Translations under genes and position numbers: made by a program
From: Peptococcaceae bacterium BICA1-8
GTDB lineage: Bacteria > Bacillota > Peptococcia > Peptococcales > BICA1-8
Assembly (NCBI GenBank): GCA_000802045.1
Contig: JUEF01000063.1
Span: forward strand, 1-37,150
Direction of reading: 5' to 3'
Length of the DNA stretch: 37,150 bases
Notes under the pieces: model-generated
Databases searched by the model: none
What the model was told of the DNA's origin: nothing
What the model saw: the letters and a program-made list of their open reading frames with translations, nothing else
Shown: positions 1 to 9,608 of the stretch, one piece after another
Layout of the letters: every line of letters begins with the position of its first letter
How positions within the stretch are numbered: position 1 is the first letter of the stretch

Positions 1-239
1 AGTCTTTTTCCGTATCCATAAAATCCAATACGCATCAAGAACAAATCAATTACCAGGAAACCGAATATTTCAAGATGAGATCCAAGGAACGGTATAAGAT
101 TGAAGCTAAAAATAGTGAACTAAAACACAGACATGGATATGATGTTGCATCATCTTCAGGTCTAATTGGCATGCAAATGCAAGGAGCATTAACCATATTT
201 ACTGTTAATTTAAAGCGAATCTTAACTTTAACTAAGTAA
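1..239 (+). CDS. IS1182-type transposase, C-terminal part (cut by window edge)
   Basis: An open frame enters from the left edge (codons in phase with base 3) and stops with TAA at 237-239, giving 78 residues. It has the C-terminal signature of IS1182-family DDE transposases: the segment KIEAKNSELKHRHGYD, then SSSGLIGMQMQGA and a VNLKRIL tail. The conserved Glu of the DDE triad is probably the E of IEAKNSE. The start and catalytic Asp residues lie outside the window, so intactness cannot be judged. It differs in sequence from the transposase at the right edge. The opposite-strand frame over 50-277 is a shadow of this gene. Confidence 0.85.
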   Translation, partial: SFSVSIKSNTHQEQINYQETEYFKMRSKERYKIEAKNSELKHRHGYDVASSSGLIGMQMQGALTIFTVNLKRILTLTK

Positions 240-290
240 TAATATGGGTAATTTAACAGGGTACTCTTGGGATGCACGCTGAAACCTGAG

Positions 291-346
291 AAAAAAAGAA
301 CTAGAACAGCTCGAAATTGTTTAGAGCTTCTTTCTAGTTCTTTTTT
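291..346. terminator. Long hairpin with T-run behind the transposase
   Basis: Perfect 15-base arms (292-306 and 332-346, AAAAAAGAACTAGAA and its complement) plus an inner AGCTC/GAGCT pairing (308-312 with 324-328). It ends in TTTTTT on the + strand and AAAAAA at the other side, so it could stop transcription in both directions. It lies 52 bases past the transposase stop and may also be part of the right terminal structure of the element. Confidence 0.7.
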
Positions 347-493
347 AGTACTTTAGATAAGAGAAGGGTACCAAAATAGCTAATGTTTTTCAGTGCCCTC
401 CTACAAAGTGGGATTTCTTTATTCATTTTTATAGGAAATTTTTATTGATTCTAAGAAAGTAACAAAGTAAAGCCTGACCCCGTTTGTGTTATT

Positions 494-3400
494 CTAGCTA
501 GTAAGTGCTTCCTTGGCGACAGAAAGCATGAGTTTAATCCGATTTAACTGATTAACTTCACTTGCTCCTGGATCATAATCTATAGGTACGATATTTGCTG
601 AAGGGTAAGACCGCCTAAGCTCTTTTATCATACCTTTGCCTGTTATATGATTTGGCAAGCAGGCAAAGGGTTGTAAGCAAACAATATTATTAACTCCGCT
701 TTTAATAAGCTCCACCATCTCCCCTGTTAAAAACCAGCCTTCTCCTGATTGGTTTCCTAATGACAGATGTTGGGAAGCACCGTGGGCAATCTCATCTATA
801 GCCTTAGGAGCTTCAAACCTCTTGCTTTCATGGAGAGCCCTTTTCATTTGTTTTCTATAAGATTCCATGGTTCTTATTGAAAAAAGCCCAGATATCATAT
901 CCCAATAGCTTCCCGAGAGTATCTCATATCCTATCTTATTATCATAGGCACAATATAAAAAGAAATCGATTAAATCAGGTACCACAGCCTCTGCACCTTC
1001 AGCTTCTAATAATTCAACAATATTATTATTAGCAGTAGGATGGAACTTAACTAATATTTCACCTACTACTCCAACCTTGGGTTTAACTAAATCCTCATAA
1101 ATTTCCAGACTATCAAAATCCTTTACTATATTAAAAATATTTTCTTTATACTTACTTTTCCCGCCACTGCTTAATGCCTCTTGACATCTATCCACCCAAT
1201 ATTTATATAGTTTGTTAGCGGAACCGGGCACCTTTTCATATGGCCTTACTTTATATAACACTCGCATTAAAAGATCCCCATAGACTAAACCCATCATCAG
1301 GTTATCAAAAATAGCAGGAGTAATCTTAAAGCCGGGATTCTTTTCTAAACCAGTAGAAAATGAAATTACCGGTACCTGCTCCATGCCTGCGTCCTTTAAT
1401 GCCTTCCTAATAATAGCAATATAGTTGCTGGCTCGACAGCCCCCACCTGTTTGGCTCATTATCACAGAGGTGTTATTGAGATCATACTTTCCCGATTTTA
1501 AGGCCTTCATCAGCTGACCGGCCACTATAATAGTAGGATAACAGGCATCATTATTGACATATTTTAAGCCCTCATCAATAGCTCCTTTATCCACCGATGG
1601 AAGAACCTCAACTTTATACCCAGCTTTTCCAAATCCAGTCTTCAAAAACTGGAAGTGAATTGGTGACATCTGCGGGGCTAATATTGTATGTGTTTTTTTC
1701 ATTTCCTTAGTAAAGAAGTACCTGATTGGATTTTCGTATAACCTCTTCGGTGCAAAACCCTTCTTATCTCTCTCATCCATGGCAGCAATCAAAGAACGAA
1801 CACGTATTCTTACAGCCCCTAGATTATTGATCTCATCTATCTTGAGCACAGTATGGGTCTTACCATGACAATCTAAGATTTCTTTTACCTGATCTATTGT
1901 TACAGCATCTAAACCACATCCAAAGGAGTTCAATTGAATCAATTCCAAGTTATTTTGCTGGGCAACAAAAGTCGCAGCTGCATACATTCTGGTGTGGTAC
2001 ACCCACTGGTCTACAACCCGGAGTGGTCTTTCGACCTTTGCTAAGTGTCCTATAGCATCCTCCGAAAGAATGGCAAAGCCATAGAACTTGATCATATCCG
2101 GAACCCCATGGTTAATTTCCGGATCAATATGATATGGTCTCCCTGCAAGCACGATGCCCTTAAGGTTATTTTCATTAATATATCTAAGAGTTTCTTCTCC
2201 CTTTTTTTGTATATCCTCTTTATATTTTGCTAGTTCTTTATAAGCAATACCTATAGCCCTGGTAATCTCAGCCTTTGGTATGCCTTCCGGTGCTAGCTCT
2301 TCAATCAGCCTTTTACCCATTCTCTTAGGCATATCAATGGGTAAGAAGGGGCGATAAAAGGTGATATGTCCTGTCTTTAAGATATCCATATTAGCATTAA
2401 TGGTTTCCGGGTAAGATGTCACCACTGGACAATTATATTTATTGTTAGCTCCCTCATCCTCTTTTATATTAAAGGGAATACAGGGATAAAAAATCTTTTT
2501 TACTCCTTTGTTTACCAGGTCTGTGATGTGTCCATGTACCAGCTTTGCTGGATAACAAACGGATTCCGAAGGGATAGTCTCCATTCCCAGCTCATATATT
2601 GCCTTTGATGAGCGATTTGAAATAATAACTCTGTAACCCAGCTCAGTAAAAAATGTATGCCAGAAGGGAAAATCCTCATACATATTTAAAACCCTCGGTA
2701 AACCTATAACCCCTCTAGATGCTTCCTTTTCAGATAATGGTTTATAGTCAAATATCCGCTTATACTTATATTCATAGAGATTTGGTATGTCATTTTTAGC
2801 TATCTCTTTTCCGGCACCTCTTTCACATCTGTTTCCGGAATAAAACTCACTGCCGTTTGGAAAATGTTTGATTATGATCTGACAATTATTACTACATATT
2901 GTACAATGTTTCATAGATGTCTCAGTTGTAAAAGCATTAAGTTCCTCACCTTGAAGTAAGCTGGTTTGGAAACCCGCCTCATAACGTTCTTTAGCAATCA
3001 AAGCTGCTCCAAATGCACCCATTATTCCAGCAATATCAGGACGCAGGACCTCTCTATTAGTAATTTTCTCTAAGGCTCGGAGGACAGCCTCATTGTAAAA
3101 GGTCCCTCCTTGAACAACAATCTTTTCACCTAATTGCTCGGTATTTCTTAATCTGATAACCTTAAATAGCGCATTTTTGATAACCGAAAGGGAAATTCCA
3201 GCGGAAATATCGCTGATATTTGCTCCTTCCTTTTGAGCCTGTTTGACTTTAGAGTTCATAAAAACAGTACAACGAACTCCAAGATCTACAGGACATTTTG
3301 ACTTAATTCCTAAGTGTGCAAACTCTTTTACATCCATATTCAAGGAGTTGGCAAAAGTTTCTATAAACGATCCACAACCAGAAGAGCACGCTTCATTCAA

Positions 3401-4720
3401 CATGATTGAATCAATGCTGCCATTATTAATCACTAAGCTTTTCATATCCTGTCCGCCAATGTCCAAAACATAATTTACCCCAGGCAGAAAAAAGTCAGCC
3501 GCCTTATAGTGGGCTACCGTTTCAATTTCTCCTAAATCAACTTTCAGTGCAGCCTTTACTAAATGTTCTCCATAACCCGTAACTGCAGAGTTTACAATTT
3601 TCGTATTAGCATTTAACCTTTTATATAATTCCTTTAAAGCTACTATGGTAGATTCTAAAGGATTGCCCATATTGCTTCCATAATGGGAAAATAATAAACC
3701 ACCACTTTCACTAATAAGTGCCACCTTAGTTGTGGTAGAACCCACATCTATTCCCAAATAAGCATTGCCTATATAACAATCTATATCTACTTTATTTACC
3801 TTGCTTTTTGCATGCCTCTCATTAAACTCTTGGTATTCCTCATCATTTAAAAACAATGGTTCTAGATTCTCGCAATCTTCATTATTGATATTAAAGATGA
3901 TTGGAGATCTTTCATATAAACATTCAAAGGAAACCGGTATTTCAGCTTTAGATGAAAAGGCTGCCCCAAGGGCCACAAAAAACTGAGAATCATCTGGAGA
4001 AATGCCACTTGTACTTTTTAACTTAAGGGTTTCCATAAAGCGTTTTCTAAGCTCCGGCATAAAATGGAGCGGGCCACCTAAAAAAGCAACATCACCACTA
4101 ATTGGTCTGCCCTGTGCCAAGCCACTAATGGTTTGATTCACAACAGCCTGAAGAATAGATGCGGCAACATCCTCCTTTGCTGCACCCTCATTTAATAAGG
4201 CTTGAATATCAGTTTTGGCAAATACACCACATCTTGAAGCAACTGAATAAATTATTTTATAATTTTTTGCCAATTCATTTAATCCTGAAGCATCGGTCTT
4301 TAACAAGGCTGCCATTTGGTCTATAAAAGCCCCGGTCCCGCCAGCACAGGTGCCATTCATTCTTTGCTCAATAAATTCACCAAAATAGGTTATTTTAGCA
4401 TCCTCACCACCAAGTTCTATTGCGGTATCAGTATTTGGAATTACTCTTTTAATTGCACGAGCACAAGCAATTACTTCTTGAATAAATGCCACCTGTAGCT
4501 TTTGAGAAATCTCAAAGCCACCGGAGCCTGTAACCATAAATGTTAATAAATTTCTTTGCATAACCGATTTTCCATCTTCAATTAATGCTATTACTGTATT
4601 TTTTATATCTGAGAAATGCCTCAAATATTTCTTGTAAACAATATTATTATCTTCATCTAAAATTATCATCTTTACCGTTGTTGAGCCAACATCAAGTCCC
4701 ACATTTAAAATTCTATCCAT
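494..4720 (-). CDS. Fused 2-hydroxyacyl-CoA dehydratase activator (BadF/HgdC ATPase x2 plus DUF2229 and HgdB-like part)
   Basis: A 1408-residue protein of the 'acyl-CoA dehydratase activase-related' type. Two ASKHA ATPase domains are visible: phosphate-binding loops [10 protein letters not shown] (about 8-17) and [10 protein letters not shown] (about 323-332). Each carries the cysteine pair that in HgdC bridges a [4Fe-4S] cluster at the dimer face: C125 (GTCAGGTG) with C164 (SRCGVF), and C445 (EACSSGCG) with C484 (VRCTVF). A DUF2229-like segment follows from about 665 ([15 protein letters not shown]) and an HgdB-like region with NNDACYP and GGGCRASNY after about 985. In the family, ATP hydrolysis drives single-electron transfer to a dehydratase or benzoyl-CoA-reductase-type enzyme; the true partner of this long fused class is not known to me and no partner subunits lie nearby. 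GGAGG lies 6-7 bases before the ATG. It follows the TetR gene by 38 bases, so the two are probably co-transcribed. Confidence 0.9.
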   Translation of the reverse strand: MDRILNVGLDVGSTTVKMIILDEDNNIVYKKYLRHFSDIKNTVIALIEDGKSVMQRNLLTFMVTGSGGFEISQKLQVAFIQEVIACARAIKRVIPNTDTAIELGGEDAKITYFGEFIEQRMNGTCAGGTGAFIDQMAALLKTDASGLNELAKNYKIIYSVASRCGVFAKTDIQALLNEGAAKEDVAASILQAVVNQTISGLAQGRPISGDVAFLGGPLHFMPELRKRFMETLKLKSTSGISPDDSQFFVALGAAFSSKAEIPVSFECLYERSPIIFNINNEDCENLEPLFLNDEEYQEFNERHAKSKVNKVDIDCYIGNAYLGIDVGSTTTKVALISESGGLLFSHYGSNMGNPLESTIVALKELYKRLNANTKIVNSAVTGYGEHLVKAALKVDLGEIETVAHYKAADFFLPGVNYVLDIGGQDMKSLVINNGSIDSIMLNEACSSGCGSFIETFANSLNMDVKEFAHLGIKSKCPVDLGVRCTVFMNSKVKQAQKEGANISDISAGISLSVIKNALFKVIRLRNTEQLGEKIVVQGGTFYNEAVLRALEKITNREVLRPDIAGIMGAFGAALIAKERYEAGFQTSLLQGEELNAFTTETSMKHCTICSNNCQIIIKHFPNGSEFYSGNRCERGAGKEIAKNDIPNLYEYKYKRIFDYKPLSEKEASRGVIGLPRVLNMYEDFPFWHTFFTELGYRVIISNRSSKAIYELGMETIPSESVCYPAKLVHGHITDLVNKGVKKIFYPCIPFNIKEDEGANNKYNCPVVTSYPETINANMDILKTGHITFYRPFLPIDMPKRMGKRLIEELAPEGIPKAEITRAIGIAYKELAKYKEDIQKKGEETLRYINENNLKGIVLAGRPYHIDPEINHGVPDMIKFYGFAILSEDAIGHLAKVERPLRVVDQWVYHTRMYAAATFVAQQNNLELIQLNSFGCGLDAVTIDQVKEILDCHGKTHTVLKIDEINNLGAVRIRVRSLIAAMDERDKKGFAPKRLYENPIRYFFTKEMKKTHTILAPQMSPIHFQFLKTGFGKAGYKVEVLPSVDKGAIDEGLKYVNNDACYPTIIVAGQLMKALKSGKYDLNNTSVIMSQTGGGCRASNYIAIIRKALKDAGMEQVPVISFSTGLEKNPGFKITPAIFDNLMMGLVYGDLLMRVLYKVRPYEKVPGSANKLYKYWVDRCQEALSSGGKSKYKENIFNIVKDFDSLEIYEDLVKPKVGVVGEILVKFHPTANNNIVELLEAEGAEAVVPDLIDFFLYCAYDNKIGYEILSGSYWDMISGLFSIRTMESYRKQMKRALHESKRFEAPKAIDEIAHGASQHLSLGNQSGEGWFLTGEMVELIKSGVNNIVCLQPFACLPNHITGKGMIKELRRSYPSANIVPIDYDPGASEVNQLNRIKLMLSVAKEALTS

Positions 4721-4758
4721 TTCTACTCCTCCATCGCTCTCTATGATGAAACAGATTT

Positions 4759-5352
4759 TTAAGGTTGTAGCCCTCGAACAAAAACTTGAATGCTGTTTTG
4801 CAAGAATTCCTCCTCTGTCAGCTCTGTAAGTTGGGTACCGAAAAGGGAACGGGTGAAAAATAATCCAAAATTCGCCCCAATGAAGGTCATAACTTGTGCT
4901 TCAATATTGGTATCAATTATCTTTCCTTTTTCTTTCATAACAGTAAAATAGTTATGCAAATCTCCCTTTAACTGTTGAGGTATATTAACAATTTCCCGCT
5001 GAAGCTCCGGAAAATGACCTGTTCCCATTAAACTAATCATAATAACAATTAAATCATGATTTTTATTAGCTATTTGGTGGTATAGCTTTGCAAGCATATA
5101 TAAATCCTTTTCAAGGTCCCACACAACCCTTTCCTTCAAAACCTTGGAAAATGTAGGCGCATAAGAGCATTTTTCTATGAGAGCTTTTATTATTCCTTTT
5201 TTATTACCAAAATTACGAAAAATAGTCACTTCGTTGACACCTGCGTTAACTGCAATAGCACGGGTTGTGGCAGCCTTCAAACCTTTTTTCTTAATTATTT
5301 CAATGGTAGCTTCTAGGATTTTTTCATTAGTATCCATTACTACGATATCCAT
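4759..5352 (-). CDS. TetR-family transcriptional regulator
   Basis: 197 residues. The N-terminal helix-turn-helix is typical: [20 protein letters not shown], then [22 protein letters not shown] (about 27-50), where [15 protein letters not shown] is the recognition-helix signature. The C-terminal half is a helical ligand/dimer domain with no recognisable ligand. AAGGGGG precedes the ATG by about 9 bases; an internal ATG (residue 6) has no comparable site. It is first in a two-gene unit with the activator gene, and an inverted repeat sits between its promoter and its start, so it most likely represses itself and the activator gene. By analogy with other TetR proteins beside acyl-CoA genes the effector could be an acyl-CoA; that is inference only. 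Confidence 0.9.
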   Translation of the reverse strand: MDIVVMDTNEKILEATIEIIKKKGLKAATTRAIAVNAGVNEVTIFRNFGNKKGIIKALIEKCSYAPTFSKVLKERVVWDLEKDLYMLAKLYHQIANKNHDLIVIMISLMGTGHFPELQREIVNIPQQLKGDLHNYFTVMKEKGKIIDTNIEAQVMTFIGANFGLFFTRSLFGTQLTELTEEEFLQNSIQVFVRGLQP

Positions 5353-5373
5353 ATAGAGCCCCCTTTTTATGTA

Positions 5374-5391
5374 TGCAAGTGCTTACTTGCA
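5374..5391. promoter_or_regulatory. TetR-type operator
   Basis: Perfect inverted repeat TGCAAGT-GCTT-ACTTGCA, 18 bases. It begins at the -10 box of the predicted promoter (5391-5396 on the minus strand) and covers the likely transcription start, ending 22 bases before the TetR start codon. This is the usual position of an autoregulatory TetR site. Confidence 0.75.
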
Positions 5392-5419
5392 ATGTAGCAT
5401 TATTCCCATTTATAGTCAA
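5391..5419 (-). promoter_or_regulatory. Sigma-A promoter of the TetR/activator unit
   Basis: Read on the minus strand: TTGACT (5419-5414), a 17-base spacer, TACATT (5396-5391). The operator overlaps its -10/+1 region. It lies between the stop of the BenE-like gene (5443) and the TetR start. Confidence 0.65.
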
Positions 5420-5442
5420 TAGTCTTTTTGATTAATAATCTT

Positions 5443-6609
5443 CTATTCTTCAATATATCGTGCAATAAATGTACCGATTAACAACGACCAGACGGGAGCA
5501 CTGATATTATAAATTGTAATATTTGATACGGCAATAATAAAAGTAAATGCCACACTAGTTTTCATTGTTTGCTTGGAAAAGCTAAGCTGCAAACTATTTG
5601 CAAACACACCTAGAAGGGCAAAGCCTACAAGTATGGAGATAAATGCTTGGGGCAAGGCCTGGATAAAGGGTACTAGCTTCCATGCAAATAAGCCAAATAA
5701 AATAAGTATAATTCCTAAAACAACGGCCCCCATATACCTTTTTTCCTTTGGTCCTGCCTCTTTATCAGAACAAATGGCTGTCATCATCCCAGCAACATTT
5801 GCAGATTGTCCCCCAAAAAAACTTGCCATAATAGAAAAAAACCCACTCAAGGAAACTATTTGATTCACGGGAGGATTATAATCATTTTGTTCTAATGCAC
5901 CTACTCCCACGGCTACATCATTACTTAAAATAAGTAAAGCAAGGGGAATAGAAACAGAAATAATGCTCAGTGAGCTGAATTCAGGAAATTTAATCTGAGG
6001 AAAAACAAAAGACGAGGTCAGTCCACTGCTATTTAAGGGCTGTGTTAATAGTAATAAAATAAATGCTGTAAAGATGGAGGCAACTATAGGGGGTATCCTC
6101 TTATTCCATTTGCTAAATATTAGAAAAACCACAAGAGCTACACCACCAATCACTGGCAGGTCACTAATTGCAAGTGCAAAATTAACCATATACTTCATGA
6201 TCATTCCCGCTAACATTGCCGCAATTATCTGTTTAGGTACATAGCTCATTAATTTTGAAAATACACCCAAATAGCCAATAATGAGCATTAATAGACCAGA
6301 AACAATATATGCACCAATTAGCTCATAATAAGTAAATTTTGAGGTAACCGTTACTAAAAAGGCAACTCCAGTAATTGTATGGGCACCAACTATAGGCATT
6401 CGGTAGTATAAAGCAATCAAAATACTTAAGATACCACCAAATACATAGATGGAAAACATCCAAAGAATAGTCTGGGTAATGGTAAAATTTCCATTTGCTG
6501 CAGCCTCTAAGATAACAGCCGGCGGACCTGTTATGGCTAATAACCCACATATAAGTCCTGCTGTAATATTCTTATAATTCATATCTCCAAGTTTGCCAAT
6601 TCTGCTCAT
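5443..6609 (-). CDS. BenE-like benzoate/H+ symporter family transporter
   Basis: 388 residues, almost entirely hydrophobic with about 12 membrane segments. The N-terminal part (NITAGLICGLLAITGPPAVILEAA), the YRMPIVGAHTITGVAFL segment and the SVSIPLALLILSNDVAVGVGALE and ANVAGMMTAICS segments match the BenE/YdcO family, relatives of NCS2 purine permeases. Length is normal for BenE (about 390). Substrate is inferred from the family only; benzoate itself is not shown. GAGGAG lies about 9 bases before the ATG. Its nearness to an HgdC/BadF-type activator is suggestive of aromatic or acyl-CoA metabolism, but the activator unit has its own promoter. Confidence 0.75.
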   Translation of the reverse strand: MSRIGKLGDMNYKNITAGLICGLLAITGPPAVILEAAANGNFTITQTILWMFSIYVFGGILSILIALYYRMPIVGAHTITGVAFLVTVTSKFTYYELIGAYIVSGLLMLIIGYLGVFSKLMSYVPKQIIAAMLAGMIMKYMVNFALAISDLPVIGGVALVVFLIFSKWNKRIPPIVASIFTAFILLLLTQPLNSSGLTSSFVFPQIKFPEFSSLSIISVSIPLALLILSNDVAVGVGALEQNDYNPPVNQIVSLSGFFSIMASFFGGQSANVAGMMTAICSDKEAGPKEKRYMGAVVLGIILILFGLFAWKLVPFIQALPQAFISILVGFALLGVFANSLQLSFSKQTMKTSVAFTFIIAVSNITIYNISAPVWSLLIGTFIARYIEE

Positions 6610-6631
6610 GCTTAATTCTCCTCACTTAATT

Positions 6632-6661
6632 CCACCATATAGTGGCGGGTTTCTATACCCG
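6632..6661 (-). promoter_or_regulatory. Two adjacent hairpins in the leader of the BenE-like gene
   Basis: CCAC-CATATA-GTGG (6632-6645) is followed at once by CGGGT-TTCTAT-ACCCG (6646-6661). They lie 23-52 bases upstream of the BenE-like start codon, then comes an unpaired stretch and the 6680-6715 hairpin. The spacing and GC-rich stems in an AT-rich intergenic region suggest structured RNA, strand uncertain. I could not match it to a riboswitch class. Confidence 0.3.
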
Positions 6662-6679
6662 GACCGATGGCTAAATACG

Positions 6680-6715
6680 AAAGAACCCATATATTTTAAG
6701 GGTTCTTTCTTTTTT
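6680..6715 (+). terminator. Intrinsic terminator, + orientation
   Basis: Stem AAAGAACCC (6680-6688) and GGGTTCTTT (6700-6708), loop of 11, then CTTTTTT on the + strand. Both neighbouring genes are on the minus strand, and on that strand no T-run follows the stem, so the polarity points to a + strand transcript with no visible gene. It could still act weakly behind the cupin gene. Confidence 0.55.
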
Positions 6716-6747
6716 CCTATTGTTATTAGTTTTAGTATGACGTGAAG

Positions 6748-7101
6748 TTACACATCCCCTTCAGGAGGGACGATACAAATAAAGGAAAATGTATCTGTAC
6801 CCTTATTTATAAACTGATGAAGTTTACCGCCCGGGATATAAGCAAAGGAGCCAGCTTCTACTTCTTGATCTGTACCATCTAGGTGTACCAAGCCTGTTCC
6901 CCCAACTATATATACAATATGGGGCCATTCATGGGTATGTCTCAAGGAGCATGACCCTTCTCCCGGGCTAAGCTCAAACAAGCGCATAACATAATCCTTC
7001 CAACCTTGTTCTGGAGAAATTAATACTTTTTTTAAAACTTTACTGGTTTCTGGATCACCATATTTTATCCCTTCGACATTTCTAGCATGTGAAACAATCA
7101 T
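6748..7101 (-). CDS. Single-domain cupin protein
   Basis: 117 residues, one beta-barrel cupin domain. Metal-ligand candidates are H55, H57 and H61 in the first motif (RHTHEWPH) and H95 in the second (IPGGKLHQF). This is the His-His-His/His arrangement common in small stand-alone cupins. These serve as sugar isomerases, dioxygenases or binding proteins, and the sequence does not choose among them. GGAGG precedes the ATG by 7 bases. It is upstream of, and in the same direction as, the BenE-like transporter, with 138 bases and hairpins between them, so co-transcription is uncertain. Confidence 0.8.
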   Translation of the reverse strand: MIVSHARNVEGIKYGDPETSKVLKKVLISPEQGWKDYVMRLFELSPGEGSCSLRHTHEWPHIVYIVGGTGLVHLDGTDQEVEAGSFAYIPGGKLHQFINKGTDTFSFICIVPPEGDV

Positions 7102-7378
7102 CTAAACACCTCCGCTATATATCTTTAAATTTCCTATGTAGATTTTACCATTATTTCTTTGTTTTTTATATACCTCTGAAGCATTTAAATATCTCAGGGA
7201 GTTAATACTATATTTTCCAATACCATCGTCAAGCACATAGCAATCGTTAATAAAGAAATCACTTTCATAATATCTCTATTTCTATTACATTATTCTACAA
7301 CTTTCGATTATAAAGGAGGATAACTGGGTAATAATTGAAATATATTACTACTTTTTAATAAAGGACTGATAAAGGCTG

Positions 7379-8382
7379 ATGATAAAAAAATCTACCATAA
7401 TGATTTACATTACCATCTCCCTTTTAGCATTAGTAAGCATAAATAGTTTAATGGTATTAACTTTAGCCAAAATGGTTACCAAAGATGCAGAAATAGTAAA
7501 TCATGCGGGAATTATACGGGGCTCTATCCAGAGAATAGCTAAGCTGGAGCTAATAAATATTAACAGTGATTATGTAATTATGAATGTCGATCAAATTTTT
7601 AGTGCCTTGAACACAAGAAAAATTAATATGGGGAGTAAAAATAATAATTTTTACCAATCCTTAACAGAGATAGATTCAGAATGGTCTAATTTTAAAGACT
7701 ATATTCTAACATATAGATCTAACCCTAATTTTGTAAATCAAAAAACTTTTCTTTATAAAAGTGAACAACTTTGGTTAACATCAAATAGTGCTGTTTTTAA
7801 TGCCCAAAAGTTGTCCGAAAAAAGGATAAGCTATTTTAACTATATTATCTTCTTTTTCCTATTAAATATTTTTCTACTAATAGCAATTCTCATGTTTATC
7901 AGAAAATATGTAATAAATAGATTAGAATACTCCGTAAACCACGATTTTCTAACCGGCATTTATAATCGGAGCTTTTATTATGAATATCTCCTTAAAGAAA
8001 TTGATAAATCCCAACGCCTAGAAGATACCTTTTCTCTGGCAATGTTAGACATTGACCACTTTAAAAAGGTTAATGATAAATATGGTCATGATGTGGGTGA
8101 CCTTATTCTAAAAGAATTGTCAAAAGTGATTTCTGAATAGGTGGAGAGGAATTTGCTATAATCTTACCTAAAACTCCCCTAGATAATGCTCTTGCTTTTG
8201 CAGAAAAGATAAGGGAAAGTGTTGCTGAAAATACCTTCAGCAAAGTAGGAAATTTGACAATTAGCCTTGGTGTAGCTGAATTAAAAAATGATGATACAAT
8301 TGATACCATTTATAAACGGGCAGACTTGGCACTTTATAAATCCAAACAAAACGGCAGAAATAAAGTGGAATTTGAAATATAA
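7379..8382 (+). pseudogene. Membrane-anchored GGDEF (diguanylate cyclase) gene, broken by a small deletion
   Basis: The first part (7379-8140, 253 residues) has a membrane segment at about 7-30, an extracytoplasmic sensor region, a second membrane segment at about 155-180, and the start of a GGDEF domain (DFLTGIYNR, then LDIDHFKKVNDKYGHDVGD). It stops at TAG 8138-8140 just after KVISE. The rest of the domain resumes in another frame at 8140: GGEEFAIILP, ISLGVAEL, RADLALYKSKQNGRNKVEF, ending at TAA 8380-8382. Between the parts about 11 family residues (normally RxxDxxxRY) are missing, so a deletion of roughly 32-35 bases shifted the frame. The GGEEF active site is present but separated from its N-terminal half. 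No cyclase activity is expected unless this is an assembly error. Confidence 0.85.
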
Positions 8383-8410
8383 AACCAGGAGGACAGCCTC
8401 CTGGTTTTTT
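8381..8410 (+). terminator. Intrinsic terminator behind the GGDEF pseudogene
   Basis: AAAACCAGGAGG (8381-8392) pairs with CCTCCTGGTTTT (8397-8408), four-base loop, then T-run. It begins within the pseudogene's stop codon. It also lies past the convergent gene 8446-8877. Confidence 0.85.
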
Positions 8411-8445
8411 GCTACGTTAAATTCTATTCTTGTTCTTGAGGCTTC

Positions 8446-8877
8446 TTAACAGCGTCTTTGGAAGTAGATGAAAACCGGCAAAGGGATCACAATCCAGCCA
8501 AAACTCTTGATGATGCTATTTTTTGCTCTGGTAATTTGGCGCTCCTTCTCTGATAACACCATAGCGTCATAGCGTTCTTTTAACTCCTCCTGAGGAAGAT
8601 TTCTTTCCTCCGTCATCTCCATATCCTTACCCCAACGTCTATACTCTTCAAAGCTTTGGTGGTAAGGTGCAGGTGCAATAATATCTGCCGCTGCCATAAA
8701 GGTACCTACACTTCCGCCGATGGTCATCATCAAAGTTGCAAAAAGCACTAAATATATATAAACATTTTTAATCATTTCTTCTCCTCCCTTTTCTGACTGA
8801 CCTTTAACTCCCGACACGATAAAAACAAGTAAAGCAACAATAAGAATCGGTATAATTAATAATCCTGAAAATATCAT
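8446..8877 (-). CDS. Small membrane protein of unknown function
   Basis: About 143 residues from the ATG at 8877, which has GGAG 10 bases upstream; an ATG 18 bases earlier lacks a binding site. It has two N-terminal hydrophobic segments (FSGLLIIPILIVALLVFIV and VYIYLVLFATLMMTIGG), a charged cytoplasmic stretch rich in E, R and K (about 75-125), and a last hydrophobic segment (GWIVIPLPVFIYF) ending in QRRC. I do not recognise a family. It sits between the GGDEF pseudogene and the TetR gene of the efflux set, same strand as the latter. Confidence 0.7.
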   Translation of the reverse strand: MIFSGLLIIPILIVALLVFIVSGVKGQSEKGGEEMIKNVYIYLVLFATLMMTIGGSVGTFMAAADIIAPAPYHQSFEEYRRWGKDMEMTEERNLPQEELKERYDAMVLSEKERQITRAKNSIIKSFGWIVIPLPVFIYFQRRC

Positions 8878-8966
8878 CACATCACATCTCCGCATGTTTT
8901 CTATTAACCTTAATCTTCTAACTTAAATAATACACTATTTTACACTTAAAGGGCTATGATAAGCCG

Positions 8967-9560
8967 TTAACATTTATTTCCTTTCCCCATTAACCCATAG
9001 AAAAATAAGGAAGATAACTCCATTTGAACAGTTTTATTTTCATTTAATATAAGCTCAGGTCGGTTTATTACTTCCTTAAATAAGGTAATATACAACAATA
9101 AAGCATCTATGGAAATATCCTGACTTACATAATCTTCATCACGCCCCTGTTTAATAATTTCCATTAACATAGGCAAACTTTTTTCTAAATAAAATTTTTC
9201 AATAAATTTCTGTATCTCTGGGTCCTTAGACATAATATACCGAAGAAAGTCTTCATGAAGTATCCTAGCCGTTTGTTGTTTGTCAAAAATAATTTTATCA
9301 ATTTTTTTTGGGAAGGGAACCTCTGTATTTAATATCTCTTCGTACTCACTATACTTATCATTCATAAACCGTATAATAACTGTCCTTAAAAGCCCATGTT
9401 TACAGCCATAATAATTATATATGGTAACGGGAGATACTTGACCTTTAGCCGCTATTTCTGTTATTTTGACCTTTTGTACGCCGTACATAGAGAAAAGCTC
9501 TAAAGCAGCTTGATAAATTCTATCCTCTTTTTCTCCTTTGCGACGCTTAAAACCATCCAT
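8967..9560 (-). CDS. TetR-family regulator of the divergent efflux genes
   Basis: 197 residues. N-terminal TetR helix-turn-helix: EDRIYQAALELFSMYGVQKV, then TEIAAKGQVSPVTIYNYYGCKHGL (about 34-57). The C-terminal helical domain includes SKDPEIQKFIEKFY, a segment frequent in this kind of regulator. AGGTGAG lies about 8 bases before the ATG. It is divergent from an ABC efflux set whose start is 160 bases away. This layout usually means the regulator represses both itself and the transporter until a substrate binds. Distinct from the TetR at 4759. Confidence 0.88.
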   Translation of the reverse strand: MDGFKRRKGEKEDRIYQAALELFSMYGVQKVKITEIAAKGQVSPVTIYNYYGCKHGLLRTVIIRFMNDKYSEYEEILNTEVPFPKKIDKIIFDKQQTARILHEDFLRYIMSKDPEIQKFIEKFYLEKSLPMLMEIIKQGRDEDYVSQDISIDALLLYITLFKEVINRPELILNENKTVQMELSSLFFYGLMGKGNKC

Positions 9561-9579
9561 TCCATCTCACCTCTTTTTT

Positions 9580-9608
9580 AGAATACTAGAAATTTTGTAA
9601 TTTATCAA
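9580..9608 (-). promoter_or_regulatory. Predicted promoter of the TetR gene at 8967
   Basis: Minus strand: TTGATA (9608-9603), 17-base spacer, TATTCT (9585-9580). The start site would lie only a few bases before the ribosome binding site. Confidence 0.4.

Noticed and set aside
6615..6680. Cobalamin riboswitch fragment on the minus strand
   Set aside because: Only ACCCGCCACT matches; the remaining core boxes are absent.
6610..6715. Purine riboswitch on the + strand
   Set aside because: GTTTCTA and CTAAAT resemble parts of its core, but the UAUAAU and GACUAUG elements and the P1 stem are missing and no gene follows on that strand.
7105..7275. 57-codon minus-strand open run directly before the cupin gene
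   Set aside because: It has no ATG with a binding site and no recognisable family; such a length can occur by chance in this gap. It could be a gene remnant but cannot be supported. No other coding signal is seen in 7102-7378; an AAAGGAGG at about 7313 has no start codon behind it.
8138..8142. Programmed frameshift or stop-codon readthrough in the GGDEF gene
   Set aside because: About 11 conserved residues are missing at the junction, so a frame change alone could not restore the domain; a deletion explains it.
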